Numbered from the stretch's first letter, positions 36,829-46,351 are shown. The stretch is DNA of 64,000 nt from Mesorhizobium sp. M4B.F.Ca.ET.203.01.1.1 (GCF_004791025.1 NZ_SRUO01000005.1:186001-250000), one strand, 5' to 3'. Program-made: numbers and translations. The notes: generated by a model not told the origin, from the letters alone.

Positions 36829-37716
36829 ATGGCTGGAAGAATTGCCGGCGCCTTGCCTCCGCTCGACTGGTTGCGCAGCTTCGAGGCGGCGGCGCGGCTT
36901 TCGAACTTCACCGCCGCGGCGGCCGAACTCGGCCTGACGCAGGCGGCTGTCAGCCAGCACATTCGCTCCCTCGAGCAACGGCTGAAAACCAGGCTGTTCG
37001 TGCGTCTTGCCCGCGGTGTGGCGCTGTCGCCGGAGGGCGCCGCCTATCTTCCCCACATCCAGTCGGCCTTCGCCACCATCGGCAACAGCACCACGGAATT
37101 GTTCGAGCCGCGCGCCGTCCAGACCGTCACGGTGCGGGTGCCGATCTCCTTTGCCTTGCTGGTGCTCGTGCCTGCGCTCCCCGACCTGGCGAGAGCCCTG
37201 CCGCGGATCCAGCTCGACGTGGTGACCATTCATCGTCCCGCCGACTACGACCAGCCGGGCTCGACGCTCGACATCCGCTTCGGCAACGGGAACTTCCCCG
37301 GGCGCGAGGCCGACAGGCTGACCGTCGAGCGGCTGGTGCCGGTCGCCTCTCCGGCCCTGGCCGGCAATGCGGACTGGACGTCCCTGCCCTTGCTTCTGGT
37401 CGCCGGCGCGCGCGAGATGTGGGCCGAATGGTTTAGCGCTGCTGGCGTGCCGGGACATACCGGGCGTTCGCACCGCTTCGACAGTTTCGTTGCCGCCATG
37501 GAGGCGGCCAAGGCCGGCGCCGGCGCCCTGCTGGGCTCCAGGCCGCTGATCGATACCGCGCTTGCCGGAAAGGCGCTTGTGGCGCTTTCCGGCTTCGAGC
37601 TCTCCAGCAGCTCGGGCCATTTCCTGACCCGCGCTTCGGCAGCGGGGCTGACCCAGGCCGAGCAGGATTTTCGTCTGTGGCTGCTGTCACGCCTTGCCGG
37701 AATCGGCGCTCTGTAG
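36829..37716 (+). CDS. LysR family regulator (GcvA-like) beside the phosphonate oxygenase pair
   Basis: The 295-residue protein has an N-terminal winged helix (LDWLRSFEAAARLSNFTAAA then ELGLTQAAVSQHIRSLEQRL) and a two-lobed effector domain, the GcvA-type length. It is divergent from the dioxygenase/HD oxygenase operon, so it probably activates it with a phosphonate or betaine as effector. There is no obvious Shine-Dalgarno sequence before the ATG. Its 3' end overlaps that of the acetyltransferase gene by 30 bp. Confidence 0.87.
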   Translation: MAGRIAGALPPLDWLRSFEAAARLSNFTAAAAELGLTQAAVSQHIRSLEQRLKTRLFVRLARGVALSPEGAAYLPHIQSAFATIGNSTTELFEPRAVQTVTVRVPISFALLVLVPALPDLARALPRIQLDVVTIHRPADYDQPGSTLDIRFGNGNFPGREADRLTVERLVPVASPALAGNADWTSLPLLLVAGAREMWAEWFSAAGVPGHTGRSHRFDSFVAAMEAAKAGAGALLGSRPLIDTALAGKALVALSGFELSSSSGHFLTRASAAGLTQAEQDFRLWLLSRLAGIGAL

Positions 37717-38238
37717 GCTTGCGCCGGTCCGTTTCCAGTAGATTAGCGTGCCGGTCAATCCGCCATGCGGCTTCAGCGCGAAGTCGGGGATTTCGCCGGT
37801 CAGCGTGAAGCCGAGCCTCTCGTAGAGGCCGGAGGCACCCTCCTCGCTTGCCGTGTCCAGAACCAGCAAGGTGCGGCCGCGCTCCACGGCGATGTCTTCC
37901 GCGGCCCGCATCAGTCGGGTCGCCACGCCTTGGCCGCGACGATCGACGCGGGTCATCAGCTTGGCGATCTCGGCCCGGTGCGGCTGGTTGGGAGGAAAGT
38001 CGAGCAGCAAGGTGACGGTGCCGGCAAGGACATCGCCATCCCATGCGCCCAGCACCACCCGTTCGCCCAGCGCGGCGGCGGCAAGCGACTTCCGCCAGAA
38101 GGCCTCCGCTGCATCCTGCGCCAGCGGGTGCATGAAGCTCACCGACCCGCCGGCAGCCACCGTCTCGACCAGAAGCGCGGCCAGCAGTTTTTCCGTCTCG
38201 GCGTCCTGGCGCAGGATGTTGATTTCTGTGGAAGTCAT
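37687..38238 (-). CDS. GNAT family N-acetyltransferase
   Basis: The 183-residue protein shows the GNAT fold: LAGTVTLLLDFPPNQPHRAEIAKLM, then the acetyl-CoA-binding VDRRGQGVATRLMRAAEDIA (Q/RxxGxG/A) and the C-terminal YERLGFTLTGEIPDF. The start MTSTEIN was chosen because an upstream extension has no similarity to the family. The substrate is not evident; several close homologs acetylate small aminated compounds or antibiotics. It converges on the LysR gene with 30 bp of overlap. Confidence 0.83.
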   Translation of the reverse strand: MTSTEINILRQDAETEKLLAALLVETVAAGGSVSFMHPLAQDAAEAFWRKSLAAAALGERVVLGAWDGDVLAGTVTLLLDFPPNQPHRAEIAKLMTRVDRRGQGVATRLMRAAEDIAVERGRTLLVLDTASEEGASGLYERLGFTLTGEIPDFALKPHGGLTGTLIYWKRTGASLQSADSGKA

Positions 38239-38290
38239 GTTGGCGGAGTGTCCCTTGGAATGAATGTCTGCGACGCGGCGAAGAGCTGTG

Positions 38291-38599
38291 TCACGCCAGA
38301 TGGCTGAACCGCCTTCGCTTCCTTGCGCGGCGGATTTCGGCGATCCGCTCGGTGTCGTCTTCGCCGAGATGCCGGCCGCGCTCGAGGATTTCGAGCGTGT
38401 ATTCCTCATAGGTCAGGCCGAGCCGCTCGGCTCGCTCCAGCCGCATCAGCATGACGTCGCGGCTGGGCGCCTTCCAGGCTTTGGCGTGGGCCGCCTGCCA
38501 GGCAAGGAAAATGTAGGCGTCGCCCTTGCCCCAGGGCGGGCCGTCATAGTCGTCGAGCGGCGGCCCGCCATTGTGCGAGCGTCGGGGACGTCGAGCCAT
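38291..38599 (-). CDS. Conserved small protein with an HNGGPPLD motif, unknown
   Basis: The 102-residue, very charged protein starts four bases after the XRE-cupin gene stops, so the two are probably co-transcribed. The N-terminus RRPRRSHNGGPPLDDYDG is followed by GKGDAYIFLAWQAAHAKAW and a helical region with EEYTLEILERGRHL, ending in a basic tail RRARKRRRFSHLA. I know of no function. Its position suggests that it belongs with the regulator. Confidence 0.62.
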   Translation of the reverse strand: MARRPRRSHNGGPPLDDYDGPPWGKGDAYIFLAWQAAHAKAWKAPSRDVMLMRLERAERLGLTYEEYTLEILERGRHLGEDDTERIAEIRRARKRRRFSHLA

Positions 38600-38603
38600 G
38601 CCG

Positions 38604-39170
38604 TCAGCCTCTGACCAGCGCGACGAGATAGTCGGCGGCGTCCGGTCCCGGCGCATGGAAGGTGCAGTCGGACGGCGCGCCGAGCGCCAGGCAGTCGCCG
38701 GGCCGCAGACTGTGCACGACGTCGCCTTCCGTGAAATCGAGCCTCCCGCCGATCAGCCAGATCTGCTGCTTGATGAAGGCGTAGGACGCCGCCGGAAAGC
38801 TGACGCTCTGCCCCGCTGGCAAGCGTACCTTGATCAGTTCGAGCGGCATGTCGGAAGCCGGCGAGAGATGCCGCCTGAGATAGCCGGTGTCCGGATCGCG
38901 CCACACCGGCTGCTCGCCTTCGCGCAGCAGGCCGCCGCCCTTGAGTTCCGCCCTGGCAATGAGCGTCGACAGCGTCATGCCGAAGGCCGCGGCGATGCGC
39001 ACCAGCAGCGCCGCGGTCGGGCTGGTCTTGCCCTGCTCTATGGTGCTGAGCATCGCCTTCGACACATCGGAACGTTGCGCGAGCTCCGCCAGCGACCAGC
39101 CCCGCAAGGTCCGTTCCGAGCGTATCCGGCTGCCGAGGCTGGATGAAATGTCGTTCGCTATATCATTCAT
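38604..39170 (-). CDS. XRE family regulator with C-terminal cupin sensor
   Basis: The 188-residue protein couples an N-terminal lambda-repressor-like helix-turn-helix (SERTLRGWSLAELAQRSDVS then KAMLSTIEQGKTSPTAALL, residues 17-56) with a cupin barrel (LRPGDCLALGAPSDCTFHAPG near the end). This HTH-cupin pair is typical of regulators of polyamine, amino-acid or antibiotic metabolism. An ATTCATTC/GAATGAAT-like symmetric sequence lies close upstream. The only likely co-transcribed partner is the small protein downstream. Confidence 0.87.
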   Translation of the reverse strand: MNDIANDISSSLGSRIRSERTLRGWSLAELAQRSDVSKAMLSTIEQGKTSPTAALLVRIAAAFGMTLSTLIARAELKGGGLLREGEQPVWRDPDTGYLRRHLSPASDMPLELIKVRLPAGQSVSFPAASYAFIKQQIWLIGGRLDFTEGDVVHSLRPGDCLALGAPSDCTFHAPGPDAADYLVALVRG

Positions 39171-39313
39171 TCGTTCAATATAGCGAACTCGACATGGAAT
39201 GAAAGACGGCGTTCGATCGAATTTTCGCGGTCGGCTTAACGGCGCCTACACCATCCGACCTCACCCCGGCTTAACCTCATCTGTGTAGGTTGCATCCCGA
39301 GGGAATGGGGATC

Positions 39314-41152
39314 ATGCCATCTATGTTTGTCGAACGCGAAGTCTCCGTTGGAGAAGCGACCTCGCAGGAGCGTCGCAACAGGGAGCAGAGCGACAAGCGC
39401 ATTCTCGGCAATGTCGTGCAATGCGATGGCGCGCGCGCCACCATTGGCGCCTATGCCGACGATATCGAAGGCGCGATCACCGGCCTGTGGACCGTCGGCA
39501 AGATGATCTCGATCAACCTCGGCTCGACGCGAACGGTCGGCCTCGTTTACGCGATCGGCAAGTCCGACCGCGCCTGGAGCAATGAGGGGCAGAACCCGAT
39601 CGAGGTCAGCATCGAGTTGATCGGCGAGGTGCGCGACGGCGCCGAGCCCGGCGCCAAGCCCGTCTTCGACCGCGGCATCACCACCTATCCGCATATCGGC
39701 GCCATTGCGCACCGCATCCGCAGCCGCGACCTGCAGGCGGTCTACGATCTCGCCGGCCGACATTCGATCACCATCGGCACGCTGTCTCAGGACGAGGCGA
39801 TCGACGCCAACATCGCCATCGACGATGTCCTGGCGCGTCACTTCGCCATCGTCGGCACCACCGGCGTCGGCAAGTCCACCGCCGTGTCGCTGCTGTTGCG
39901 CAAGTCGATCGAGGCCCGGCCGGACCTTCGCATCCTCATCCTCGACCCGCACAATGAGTTCGCTGCCTCGCTGCCCGAATATTGCGTCAGGGTCGATTCC
40001 AAGACGCTGGACCTGCCCTTCTGGATGTTCAGGCTGGAAGAGTTCGCCGAGGTGCTGTTTCGCGGGCGCGAGACGGAGCCCGAGGAAGTCGATGTGCTGC
40101 GCGATCTCATCCCCGCCGCCAAGAACCTCTATCGCAACCCGGGCTCCGGAACCTATCTGCGGCGCGGCAGCGACGCGCTGACCGCCGATACGCCGGTACC
40201 CTACCGCATCGCCGATCTCATCAAGCAGATCGACGAGCGCATGGGCATGCTCGAAAGCAAGAACGACCGCCCGACGCTGAAATCGCTCAAGACGCGCATC
40301 GAATCGGCGGCGTCCGATCCCCGCTATCGCTTCATGTTCAACTCGCGCCTGATCGAGGACACCATCCACGAGACGATCGGCAACATCTTCCGCGTGCCGA
40401 ACCACGGCCGTCCGGTGACCTGCTTCGAGATGGCCGGCATGCCGTCCGAGGTGGTCAATTCCGTCTGCTCGGTGCTGGCGCGCCTGGCGTTCGACCTCGC
40501 TCTGTGGAGCGAGGGGCGGCTGCGGCTGCTGCTGCTGTGCGAGGAAGCGCATCGCTATATGCCGGCCGATCCCCGCCTCGGTTTCGCGCCGACAAGGCAC
40601 GCGCTGTCGCGCATCGCCAAGGAGGGCCGCAAATACGGCTGCTATCTCGGCGTCGTCACCCAGCGTCCGGGCGAGCTCGACCCGACCATCCTGTCGCAGT
40701 GCTCGACCTTTTTCGCCATGCGGCTGGCCAACGAGCAGGACCAGGCGATCATCCGTTCGGCGATCGCCGATTCGTCCGCCTCGACGCTGGCCTTCCTGTC
40801 CTCGATGGGCCAGCGGGAAGCCATCGCCTTCGGCGAAGGCGTGGCGACGACGATGCGGCTGAAGTTCGAGAAACTGGCGCAGGAACTCATCCCCGGCACC
40901 GGCACGCGCGAGCAGGCGGTGCCCTCCGAAACCGGCGAAGACGTCGATCTCGCCGCGATCGTCGAACGGCTGCGCAACGTGCCGAAGCCGCAGCAGCAGA
41001 TGGCCTTCGCCGAAGTCGTCGACACCGCTCGCCAGGCCGGCGACCCGGACTACCGCAAGCCCGCCGCCCCGCGCATGCAGCCGGACGAGGACTTCGACAC
41101 CCGCTACGGCCTCAAGCCCGCAACCTTCGGCATGCGCCCGCAGAACGATTGA
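39314..41152 (+). CDS. HerA-like ATPase (DUF87, FtsK-HerA superfamily)
   Basis: The 612-residue protein has an N-terminal HAS-barrel-like beta domain, then a RecA-type core: Walker A GTTGVGKST at residues 181-189, DPHNEFAASLP, Walker B LRLLLLCEEAHRYMP, and GVVTQRPGELDPTILSQC with the arginine finger. The start MPSMFVEREV has GAGGGA nine bases upstream. HerA normally works with the nuclease NurA in end resection, or with antiviral effectors such as SIR2 or DUF4297. No such partner is adjacent, so it acts alone or with a distant partner. Confidence 0.83.
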   Translation: MPSMFVEREVSVGEATSQERRNREQSDKRILGNVVQCDGARATIGAYADDIEGAITGLWTVGKMISINLGSTRTVGLVYAIGKSDRAWSNEGQNPIEVSIELIGEVRDGAEPGAKPVFDRGITTYPHIGAIAHRIRSRDLQAVYDLAGRHSITIGTLSQDEAIDANIAIDDVLARHFAIVGTTGVGKSTAVSLLLRKSIEARPDLRILILDPHNEFAASLPEYCVRVDSKTLDLPFWMFRLEEFAEVLFRGRETEPEEVDVLRDLIPAAKNLYRNPGSGTYLRRGSDALTADTPVPYRIADLIKQIDERMGMLESKNDRPTLKSLKTRIESAASDPRYRFMFNSRLIEDTIHETIGNIFRVPNHGRPVTCFEMAGMPSEVVNSVCSVLARLAFDLALWSEGRLRLLLLCEEAHRYMPADPRLGFAPTRHALSRIAKEGRKYGCYLGVVTQRPGELDPTILSQCSTFFAMRLANEQDQAIIRSAIADSSASTLAFLSSMGQREAIAFGEGVATTMRLKFEKLAQELIPGTGTREQAVPSETGEDVDLAAIVERLRNVPKPQQQMAFAEVVDTARQAGDPDYRKPAAPRMQPDEDFDTRYGLKPATFGMRPQND

Positions 41153-41178
41153 TCTCTTCTTCTTCGGAAGTTCGGAGA

Positions 41179-41315
41179 AATCCCGAGAGAGAATTCATCA
41201 GGCCGGATTGAATGGCGCGGCTTTCGAGAACCCGGAGCGGACATGAGTCCGTGAGCACCGGAAGTCGAGAAGGCCGAGTCAGAGGGCCGGCCTCATGAAT
41301 TCGCTCCGGGATTTT
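41179..41315. repeat. Structured intergenic repeat, copy C
   Basis: The outer arms AAATCCCG/CGGGATTT are followed inwards by GAATTCATcAGGCCGG (41192-41207) and its complement at 41288-41303, matching at 15 of 16 positions. The centre has a GGAC/GTCC hairpin. The unpaired core is GAGAACCCGGAGCGG and GAGCACCGGAAG. The right arm ends on the stop codon of the GGDEF gene. Confidence 0.85.
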
Positions 41316-42105
41316 AGGCGCAGACGCGGTTGCGGCCTTGCCTCTTCGCCTCATAGAGCTGGCGGTCGGCGCGGCGATAAAAGTCCTCGGCCGTTTCCTT
41401 GCGGTCCCAGACGGCGAGGCCGACGCTGGTGGTGATTTTGAGGCGGACATTGCCGGACAGCACCGACATGTTGGCGATCGCCTTGCGAATGCGCTCGGCG
41501 AATTTGGCCAGCAGTTCGGCGTCCATGTTCGGCGTCACCACGGCGAACTCCTCGCCGCCGAGCCGCGCCACCACGTCGTGATAGCGTGTCATGCCCTTCA
41601 GGCAGCCGGCGACCGCCTTCAGCACCTCGTCGCCGACATCGTGGCCATGCGTGTCGTTGACCTGCTTGAAATGGTCGAGATCGAGGATCATCAGCCCGAC
41701 CGGCTTCTCGATGCGACGGAACTCCTCGAGATATTCTTTCAGCGCGTCATCGAAATAGCGCCGGTTCTGCATGCCGGTCAGCCCGTCGGTCAGGGCCGCG
41801 TGCTCCAGCGTTTCCGAACGCGCGCTGAGCGAGACCGTCATGGCGCGCAGCTTGCCCTCTTCCGTCGCCTGCCTGCGGATCAGCGGGTAGATGAAGAACA
41901 CGCCGAAGAACAGCGCGGTCGCCAGGAGCACCCCGGTCGCGAACAGCAATTTGTTGAGGTAGACGATCTTTTCAACGCGGGAAGCCGAGTCCAGATCGGT
42001 CGCGATGGCCTGCAGCAAACCATAGGCATGCAGCGTCACCAGGCCGGCCGCCAGGATCACGAAAATAAAGACGAAAAATGCGGATTCCGCCTTGTGGAAA
42101 CGCAT
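41314..42105 (-). CDS. Membrane-anchored diguanylate cyclase (GGDEF)
   Basis: The 263-residue protein has two membrane segments (about residues 10-30 and 50-75) around a short periplasmic loop, then a GGDEF domain. The active-site motif is GGEEF (RLGGEEFAVV), with LTDGLTGMQNRRYFD at the domain start and DLDHFKQVNDTHGHDVGDEV binding GTP and metal. The inhibitory I-site RxxD upstream of GGEEF is not evident (MTRYHDVVA precedes it), so product inhibition may be weak. It makes cyclic di-GMP; the damaged PilZ gene at 9.2 kb belongs to the receiver side of this signalling. Confidence 0.88.
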   Translation of the reverse strand: MRFHKAESAFFVFIFVILAAGLVTLHAYGLLQAIATDLDSASRVEKIVYLNKLLFATGVLLATALFFGVFFIYPLIRRQATEEGKLRAMTVSLSARSETLEHAALTDGLTGMQNRRYFDDALKEYLEEFRRIEKPVGLMILDLDHFKQVNDTHGHDVGDEVLKAVAGCLKGMTRYHDVVARLGGEEFAVVTPNMDAELLAKFAERIRKAIANMSVLSGNVRLKITTSVGLAVWDRKETAEDFYRRADRQLYEAKRQGRNRVCA

Positions 42106-42232
42106 CTGCTCCCCGTGGAACTACCCAAAGGACCTTATGCCATGCAGGGCCTTACGGAGGGTTAATCCGGACAACCTGAGCGAGAATGTCCGGTTTTTGT
42201 TTTACTTTCGTGATTGCATTAGCGGCGGGGCA

Positions 42233-43156
42233 TCAGATCGCGGCCATCGCAGCGTCGGCCGCATGCAATCGCCGCCATTCCGGACCCAGTTGATGGCGGA
42301 ACCAGGTCGCCTGGCGCTTGGCATATTGCCGCGTCGCAATCTTGGCGCGCTCGATCGCTTCGGGGAAGCTTGATTGCCCAGCCATCGCCGCCTGCAGCTC
42401 GCGCACGCCGATTGCCTTCATCGCCGGCAGATCCGGATCGAGGTTGAGCGCCAATAGCTCTCTGACCTCGTCCAGGGCGCCGATGTCCAGCATGCGGTCG
42501 AACCGCGTCTCGATCCGCCCGACCAGCTCCGCGCGATCCGGTTCGATGACCAGGAACCGCGCGCTGTCGCGGTCGATCAGCGGCCGGCCCCGCGCCGCCT
42601 GCCATTCGGCTATGGAACGGCCCGAGGCGTCGAGCACCTCCAGCGCGCGCACGATGCGCTGGCCGTCGGTCGGCCTGAGCTGCATGCCGACCGCCGAATC
42701 CTCGCGCATCAGGATGCGGTGCAGCCTCTCGGCGCCCTGTTCCTTGAGTTCGTAGCGCCAGCGGTCGCGGATCGCCGGCGGAATCTCGGGCATATCCGAA
42801 ATCCCTTCGGCAAGCGCGCGAAAATAGAGCCCGGTGCCGCCGACAAAAATCACTGGCCGTTCGACGAACGTGCCGTCCGGCCGTTCGGCGAGCACGCCAT
42901 CGTCGATCAGCTTCGTCACGTCGCGCAGCCAGGCGCCTGTGGAATAGGCGACCGACGGATGGACATGGCCGTAGAGAAAATGCGGCGCACGGGCGAGGTC
43001 CGCGGGGCTTGGCCGTGCCGTCAGCACGTCGAGCACCGAATAGCCCTGCATGGAATCGGTGTTGACGATAATGCTGCCGTGGGGCTCGGCGAGGTCCAGC
43101 GCAAGCGCCGACTTGCCGCTGGCGGTCGGCCCGGCTATCAGGATCGCGTTCTTCAC
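42233..43156 (-). CDS. miaA: tRNA dimethylallyltransferase
   Basis: MiaA transfers an isopentenyl group to A37 of tRNAs that read UNN codons. The P-loop [15 protein letters not shown] lies at the N-terminus, and [17 protein letters not shown] and [14 protein letters not shown] follow. The GTG start at MKNAILIAG is preceded by GAGGG. Another GTG 16 codons earlier is open but would overlap the divergent serB start. The enzyme has 307 residues, normal for the family. It is divergent from serB by 31 bp. Confidence 0.95.
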   Translation of the reverse strand: MKNAILIAGPTASGKSALALDLAEPHGSIIVNTDSMQGYSVLDVLTARPSPADLARAPHFLYGHVHPSVAYSTGAWLRDVTKLIDDGVLAERPDGTFVERPVIFVGGTGLYFRALAEGISDMPEIPPAIRDRWRYELKEQGAERLHRILMREDSAVGMQLRPTDGQRIVRALEVLDASGRSIAEWQAARGRPLIDRDSARFLVIEPDRAELVGRIETRFDRMLDIGALDEVRELLALNLDPDLPAMKAIGVRELQAAMAGQSSFPEAIERAKIATRQYAKRQATWFRHQLGPEWRRLHAADAAMAAI

Positions 43157-43187
43157 GCGGCCCTCGCCCGCCTGTCCGGAAGTCTCG

Positions 43188-44075
43188 ATGCCGCTGATCG
43201 CCACGCTTGTGTCCCATCCCGAAGGCCGCGCTGTCTCGGCCACGCTTGCGAATATGGCCTCACGGTCGGTCGGTGCAAGCGCTGTTCGCTGGCTGGCGGA
43301 GGACGTCGCCTGCGATCTCGTCCTGCCGGAAACGGCGAACGCCGCTGAAGCGGCCGCCGCCCTGCGCGTCGCGCTCGCCCCGGAACCGGTCGACGTGATC
43401 GTCCAGCCGGCCGATGGCAGGCGCAAGAAGATCCTCATCGCCGACATGGATTCGACGATGATCGACCAGGAGTGCATCGACGAACTGGCCGACGAGATCG
43501 GCGTCAAGGATCGCGTCGCGGCGATCACCGCGCGCTCAATGAACGGCGAGATCGCCTTCGAACCGGCCCTGCGCGAGCGCGTCGCCCTGCTGAAAGGCCT
43601 CGATACCGCCGTGGTCGATCGACTCATCGAGACCCGGCTGACGCTGGCATCCGGTGGCCTCGCGCTGGTCCGCACCATGCGGGCCAACGGCGCCTGGACG
43701 GCGCTCGTGTCCGGCGGCTTCAATGTCTTCACCAGCCGCATCGCGGCGATGCTCGGCTTCCAGGAGAACCGCGCCAACCGGCTGATCGAGGAGAATGGCC
43801 GTTTCAACGGGCTGGTCGCCGAGCCGATCCTCGGGCGGGCCGCCAAGGCGGACGCCTTGCTCGAGATCGCCGCCCGGCTTGGTCTCACCCCTGCCGACGC
43901 GCTTGCCGTCGGCGACGGCGCCAACGACCTCGACATGATCCGCCTGGCCGGCACCGGCGTCGCGCTGCATGCCAAGCCCTCGGTGGCGGCGGATGCCAAG
44001 GTCCGCATCGACCATGGCGACCTGACGGCGCTGCTCTATCTGCAAGGCTATCGCCAGGAGGAGTTTGCCGGATGA
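43188..44075 (+). CDS. serB: Phosphoserine phosphatase
   Basis: SerB performs the last step of serine synthesis. The 295-residue protein carries an N-terminal regulatory domain of about 70 residues and a HAD-type phosphatase. [10 protein letters not shown] has the nucleophile Asp and the second Asp of the DxDST motif, [10 protein letters not shown] is motif II, and the [10 protein letters not shown] motif binds Mg. GGAAG precedes the ATG. It overlaps the acetyltransferase gene by ATGA, so the two form an operon. Confidence 0.95.
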   Translation: MPLIATLVSHPEGRAVSATLANMASRSVGASAVRWLAEDVACDLVLPETANAAEAAAALRVALAPEPVDVIVQPADGRRKKILIADMDSTMIDQECIDELADEIGVKDRVAAITARSMNGEIAFEPALRERVALLKGLDTAVVDRLIETRLTLASGGLALVRTMRANGAWTALVSGGFNVFTSRIAAMLGFQENRANRLIEENGRFNGLVAEPILGRAAKADALLEIAARLGLTPADALAVGDGANDLDMIRLAGTGVALHAKPSVAADAKVRIDHGDLTALLYLQGYRQEEFAG

Positions 44076-44644
44076 AACCGATGCGCACCGAGCGCCTGAT
44101 CCTGCGCAACTGGGAGGATCGTGATCGCGAGCTCTTCCATCGCATCAATTCTGACGAGCAGGTGATGGAATTCTTTCCGTTCCGCCGCGACCGCGCCGAG
44201 ACGGATGCCAAAATGGATGAATTTCGCGGCTGGATCGCCGAGGATGGCTTTGGCTTTGCCGCCGCCGAGATCGCGGCGACGGGCGAATGCATCGGCTTTG
44301 TCGGCCTCTTGGAGACCGATCACGTGCCGTCCATGCCTTCCGACACAATCGAGATCGGCTGGCGGCTGGCGCCCGAATTCTGGGGCAAGGGCTATGTCAC
44401 CGAGGCGGCCGAGGCCTGGCTCGCCTTTGGCTTCGAGACGCTCGACCGCGACGAGATCGTCTCCTTCGCCGTGGCCGACAACCACCGCTCCACCGCCGTC
44501 ATGAAGCGCCTCGGCATGAGCGCCGATCCGGCGCGCGACTTCGATCATCCCGACATCCCGGACAGTCATCCGGCGCTCAAGCGGCATGTCTTCTACAGGC
44601 TGGCGCGCGATGACTGGCAGGCACGAAAAAGGGCGGCCCGTTAG
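44072..44644 (+). CDS. GNAT family N-acetyltransferase (RimJ/RimL-like)
   Basis: This 190-residue protein starts in the serB stop codon (ATGA) and is therefore coupled to it. TERLILRNWEDRDRELFHRI at the N-terminus and EIGWRLAPEFWGKGYVTEAA (acetyl-CoA loop) with the NHRSTAVMKRLGM helix match the RimJ/RimL group that acetylates ribosomal or other N-terminal amines. There is no direct sign of the substrate. The stop codon lies inside the terminator hairpin. Confidence 0.88.
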   Translation: MKPMRTERLILRNWEDRDRELFHRINSDEQVMEFFPFRRDRAETDAKMDEFRGWIAEDGFGFAAAEIAATGECIGFVGLLETDHVPSMPSDTIEIGWRLAPEFWGKGYVTEAAEAWLAFGFETLDRDEIVSFAVADNHRSTAVMKRLGMSADPARDFDHPDIPDSHPALKRHVFYRLARDDWQARKRAAR

Positions 44645-44654
44645 CCGCCCTTTT
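44629..44654. terminator. Terminator overlapping the end of the acetyltransferase gene
   Basis: GGGCGGC and GCCGCCC form a perfect seven-pair stem around a six-base loop that includes part of the TAG stop codon. AAAAA precedes and TTTT follows, so it works in both directions, for this gene and for degP. Confidence 0.8.
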
Positions 44655-44689
44655 CATTGAAACTCAGTCGATTGCGCGATTTTCCGGAC

Positions 44690-46207
44690 TCAATCCATCC
44701 GGATCGTCACGAACCGCAACTCACCGGTCTTCGACGCCAGCATCAGGAGCGCGTTCTTGCGCCCTTGTTCTTTCAGCGCGCCGATGCGGTCCATGACGTC
44801 CTTGGGCGTCGCCACCGATTCCTGGGCGATCTCGGTGATCACCTCGCCGGGCTGGATGCCGCGCTCGGCCGCTGCCGAATCCTTGGTGACGTCGGTGATG
44901 ACGACGCCGGAGACGTCGGCGGCGATGCCGAACTTGGTCCGAGTCTCGTCATTGAGCTCGCCGATGGTCATGCCGAGCACGGCCGCCGTCGAGACCGCGG
45001 GCGCCTTGTCGCCATTGTCCTGGTCGGTGTTGCTGCCGTCCTCGCCGCTGGCCAGCTTCTCGCCGTCCTCGAGCCGGCCGAGCGTCACCTTCACCGTCTG
45101 CTCGACGCCCTTGCGCACGATGACCACGTCCACCGCCTTGCCGACCGGGCTTTCGGCGACGACGCGCGGCAGGTCGCGCATCTCGTGAATGTCCTTGCCG
45201 TCGAACTTGATGATGACGTCGCCGGCCAGGATCGTGCCGTTGTCGACCGGCCCGCCCTTGATGACGCCGGCCACCAGCGCGCCCTTGGCGGTCGCCATGC
45301 CGAGGCTTTCGGCGATGTCGTCGGTCACCGGCTGGATGCGCACGCCGAGCCAGCCGCGCCGCGTTTCGCCGAACTGGCGAAGCTGGTCGACGACGCCCGA
45401 GGCAAGCTGCGAGGGAATGGAAAAGCCGATGCCGATCGAGCCACCCGACGGCGAGATGATCGCCGTGTTGATGCCGATGACCTCGCCCAGGCTGTTGAAC
45501 AGCGGACCGCCGGAATTGCCGCGGTTGATCGCGGCGTCGGTCTGGATGAAGTCGTCATAGGGGCCGGAATTGATGTCGCGGTTGCGTGCCGAGACGATGC
45601 CGACCGTCACCGTGCCGCCAAGGCCGAACGGATTGCCGATCGCCATCACCCAGTCGCCGACGCGCATCTTGGTGGAATCGCCGAACTTCACCGCCGTCAG
45701 CTTGTGGCCCTTCGGGTCGACCTTCAGCACCGCGACGTCGGTCTTGGTGTCGGTGCCGACCAGCGTCGCCTTCAGCGTCACGCCGTCGGAGAAATTCACC
45801 TCGATGTCGTCGGCATCGGCGATGACGTGGTTGTTGGTGACCACGATGCCTTGCTCGGCGTCGATGACGAAGCCGGAGCCCAGCGACTGCACTTTCTGGG
45901 CGCCGCCGCCCTTGTCGCCGCCGCGGTTCTTGAAAAAGTCGTCGAAGAAGTCCTGGAACGGCGAGCCCTCGGGCAATTGCGGCATCGGCACCGCGCCGGG
46001 TCCTTCCGAGCCCTTCACCGTCTGCGAGGTCGAGATGTTGACGACGGCGCCCAGCAGGCCCTGGGCAAGATCGGCAACCGAAGCCGGTCCGTCGGCGGCG
46101 ACGGTCGGCGTCACGGTGGACGGGACAAGGAAGGTGCCGACGAGCAGCGCCGCTGCGCCGGCGACGAGCGTCCGCCTGGCCACGCGCAGAAGGGTGTTGG
46201 GTGTCAT
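44690..46207 (-). CDS. degP: Periplasmic serine endoprotease DegP/HtrA (Do-like)
   Basis: The 505-residue protein starts with a signal peptide (MTPNTLLRVARRTLVAGAAA, then the cleavage region at about 38). The trypsin-like domain has the catalytic triad in TNNHVIAD (His), TDVAVLKV (Asp) and GNSGGPLF (Ser). Two PDZ domains follow (about residues 280-370 and 400-500). The start has GGGAGG seven bases upstream. It refolds or degrades damaged envelope proteins. It is the last gene of the folA-hflK-hflC-DUF2065-degP run, consistent with shared membrane-protein quality control. Confidence 0.95.
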   Translation of the reverse strand: MTPNTLLRVARRTLVAGAAALLVGTFLVPSTVTPTVAADGPASVADLAQGLLGAVVNISTSQTVKGSEGPGAVPMPQLPEGSPFQDFFDDFFKNRGGDKGGGAQKVQSLGSGFVIDAEQGIVVTNNHVIADADDIEVNFSDGVTLKATLVGTDTKTDVAVLKVDPKGHKLTAVKFGDSTKMRVGDWVMAIGNPFGLGGTVTVGIVSARNRDINSGPYDDFIQTDAAINRGNSGGPLFNSLGEVIGINTAIISPSGGSIGIGFSIPSQLASGVVDQLRQFGETRRGWLGVRIQPVTDDIAESLGMATAKGALVAGVIKGGPVDNGTILAGDVIIKFDGKDIHEMRDLPRVVAESPVGKAVDVVIVRKGVEQTVKVTLGRLEDGEKLASGEDGSNTDQDNGDKAPAVSTAAVLGMTIGELNDETRTKFGIAADVSGVVITDVTKDSAAAERGIQPGEVITEIAQESVATPKDVMDRIGALKEQGRKNALLMLASKTGELRFVTIRMD

Positions 46208-46351
46208 CGAGGGCCTCCCGGTGTTTCTGAAAGAAAGCGCTTCCGCAAAAACGCCGCGTTGCGTCATGTTGGCAAGAAATACGGCACGTTTGCGGCTATG
46301 GCTATCGGCAGAGGATAAATCGTCCGTTACGCCGGCACCAAGAAATTTTCG

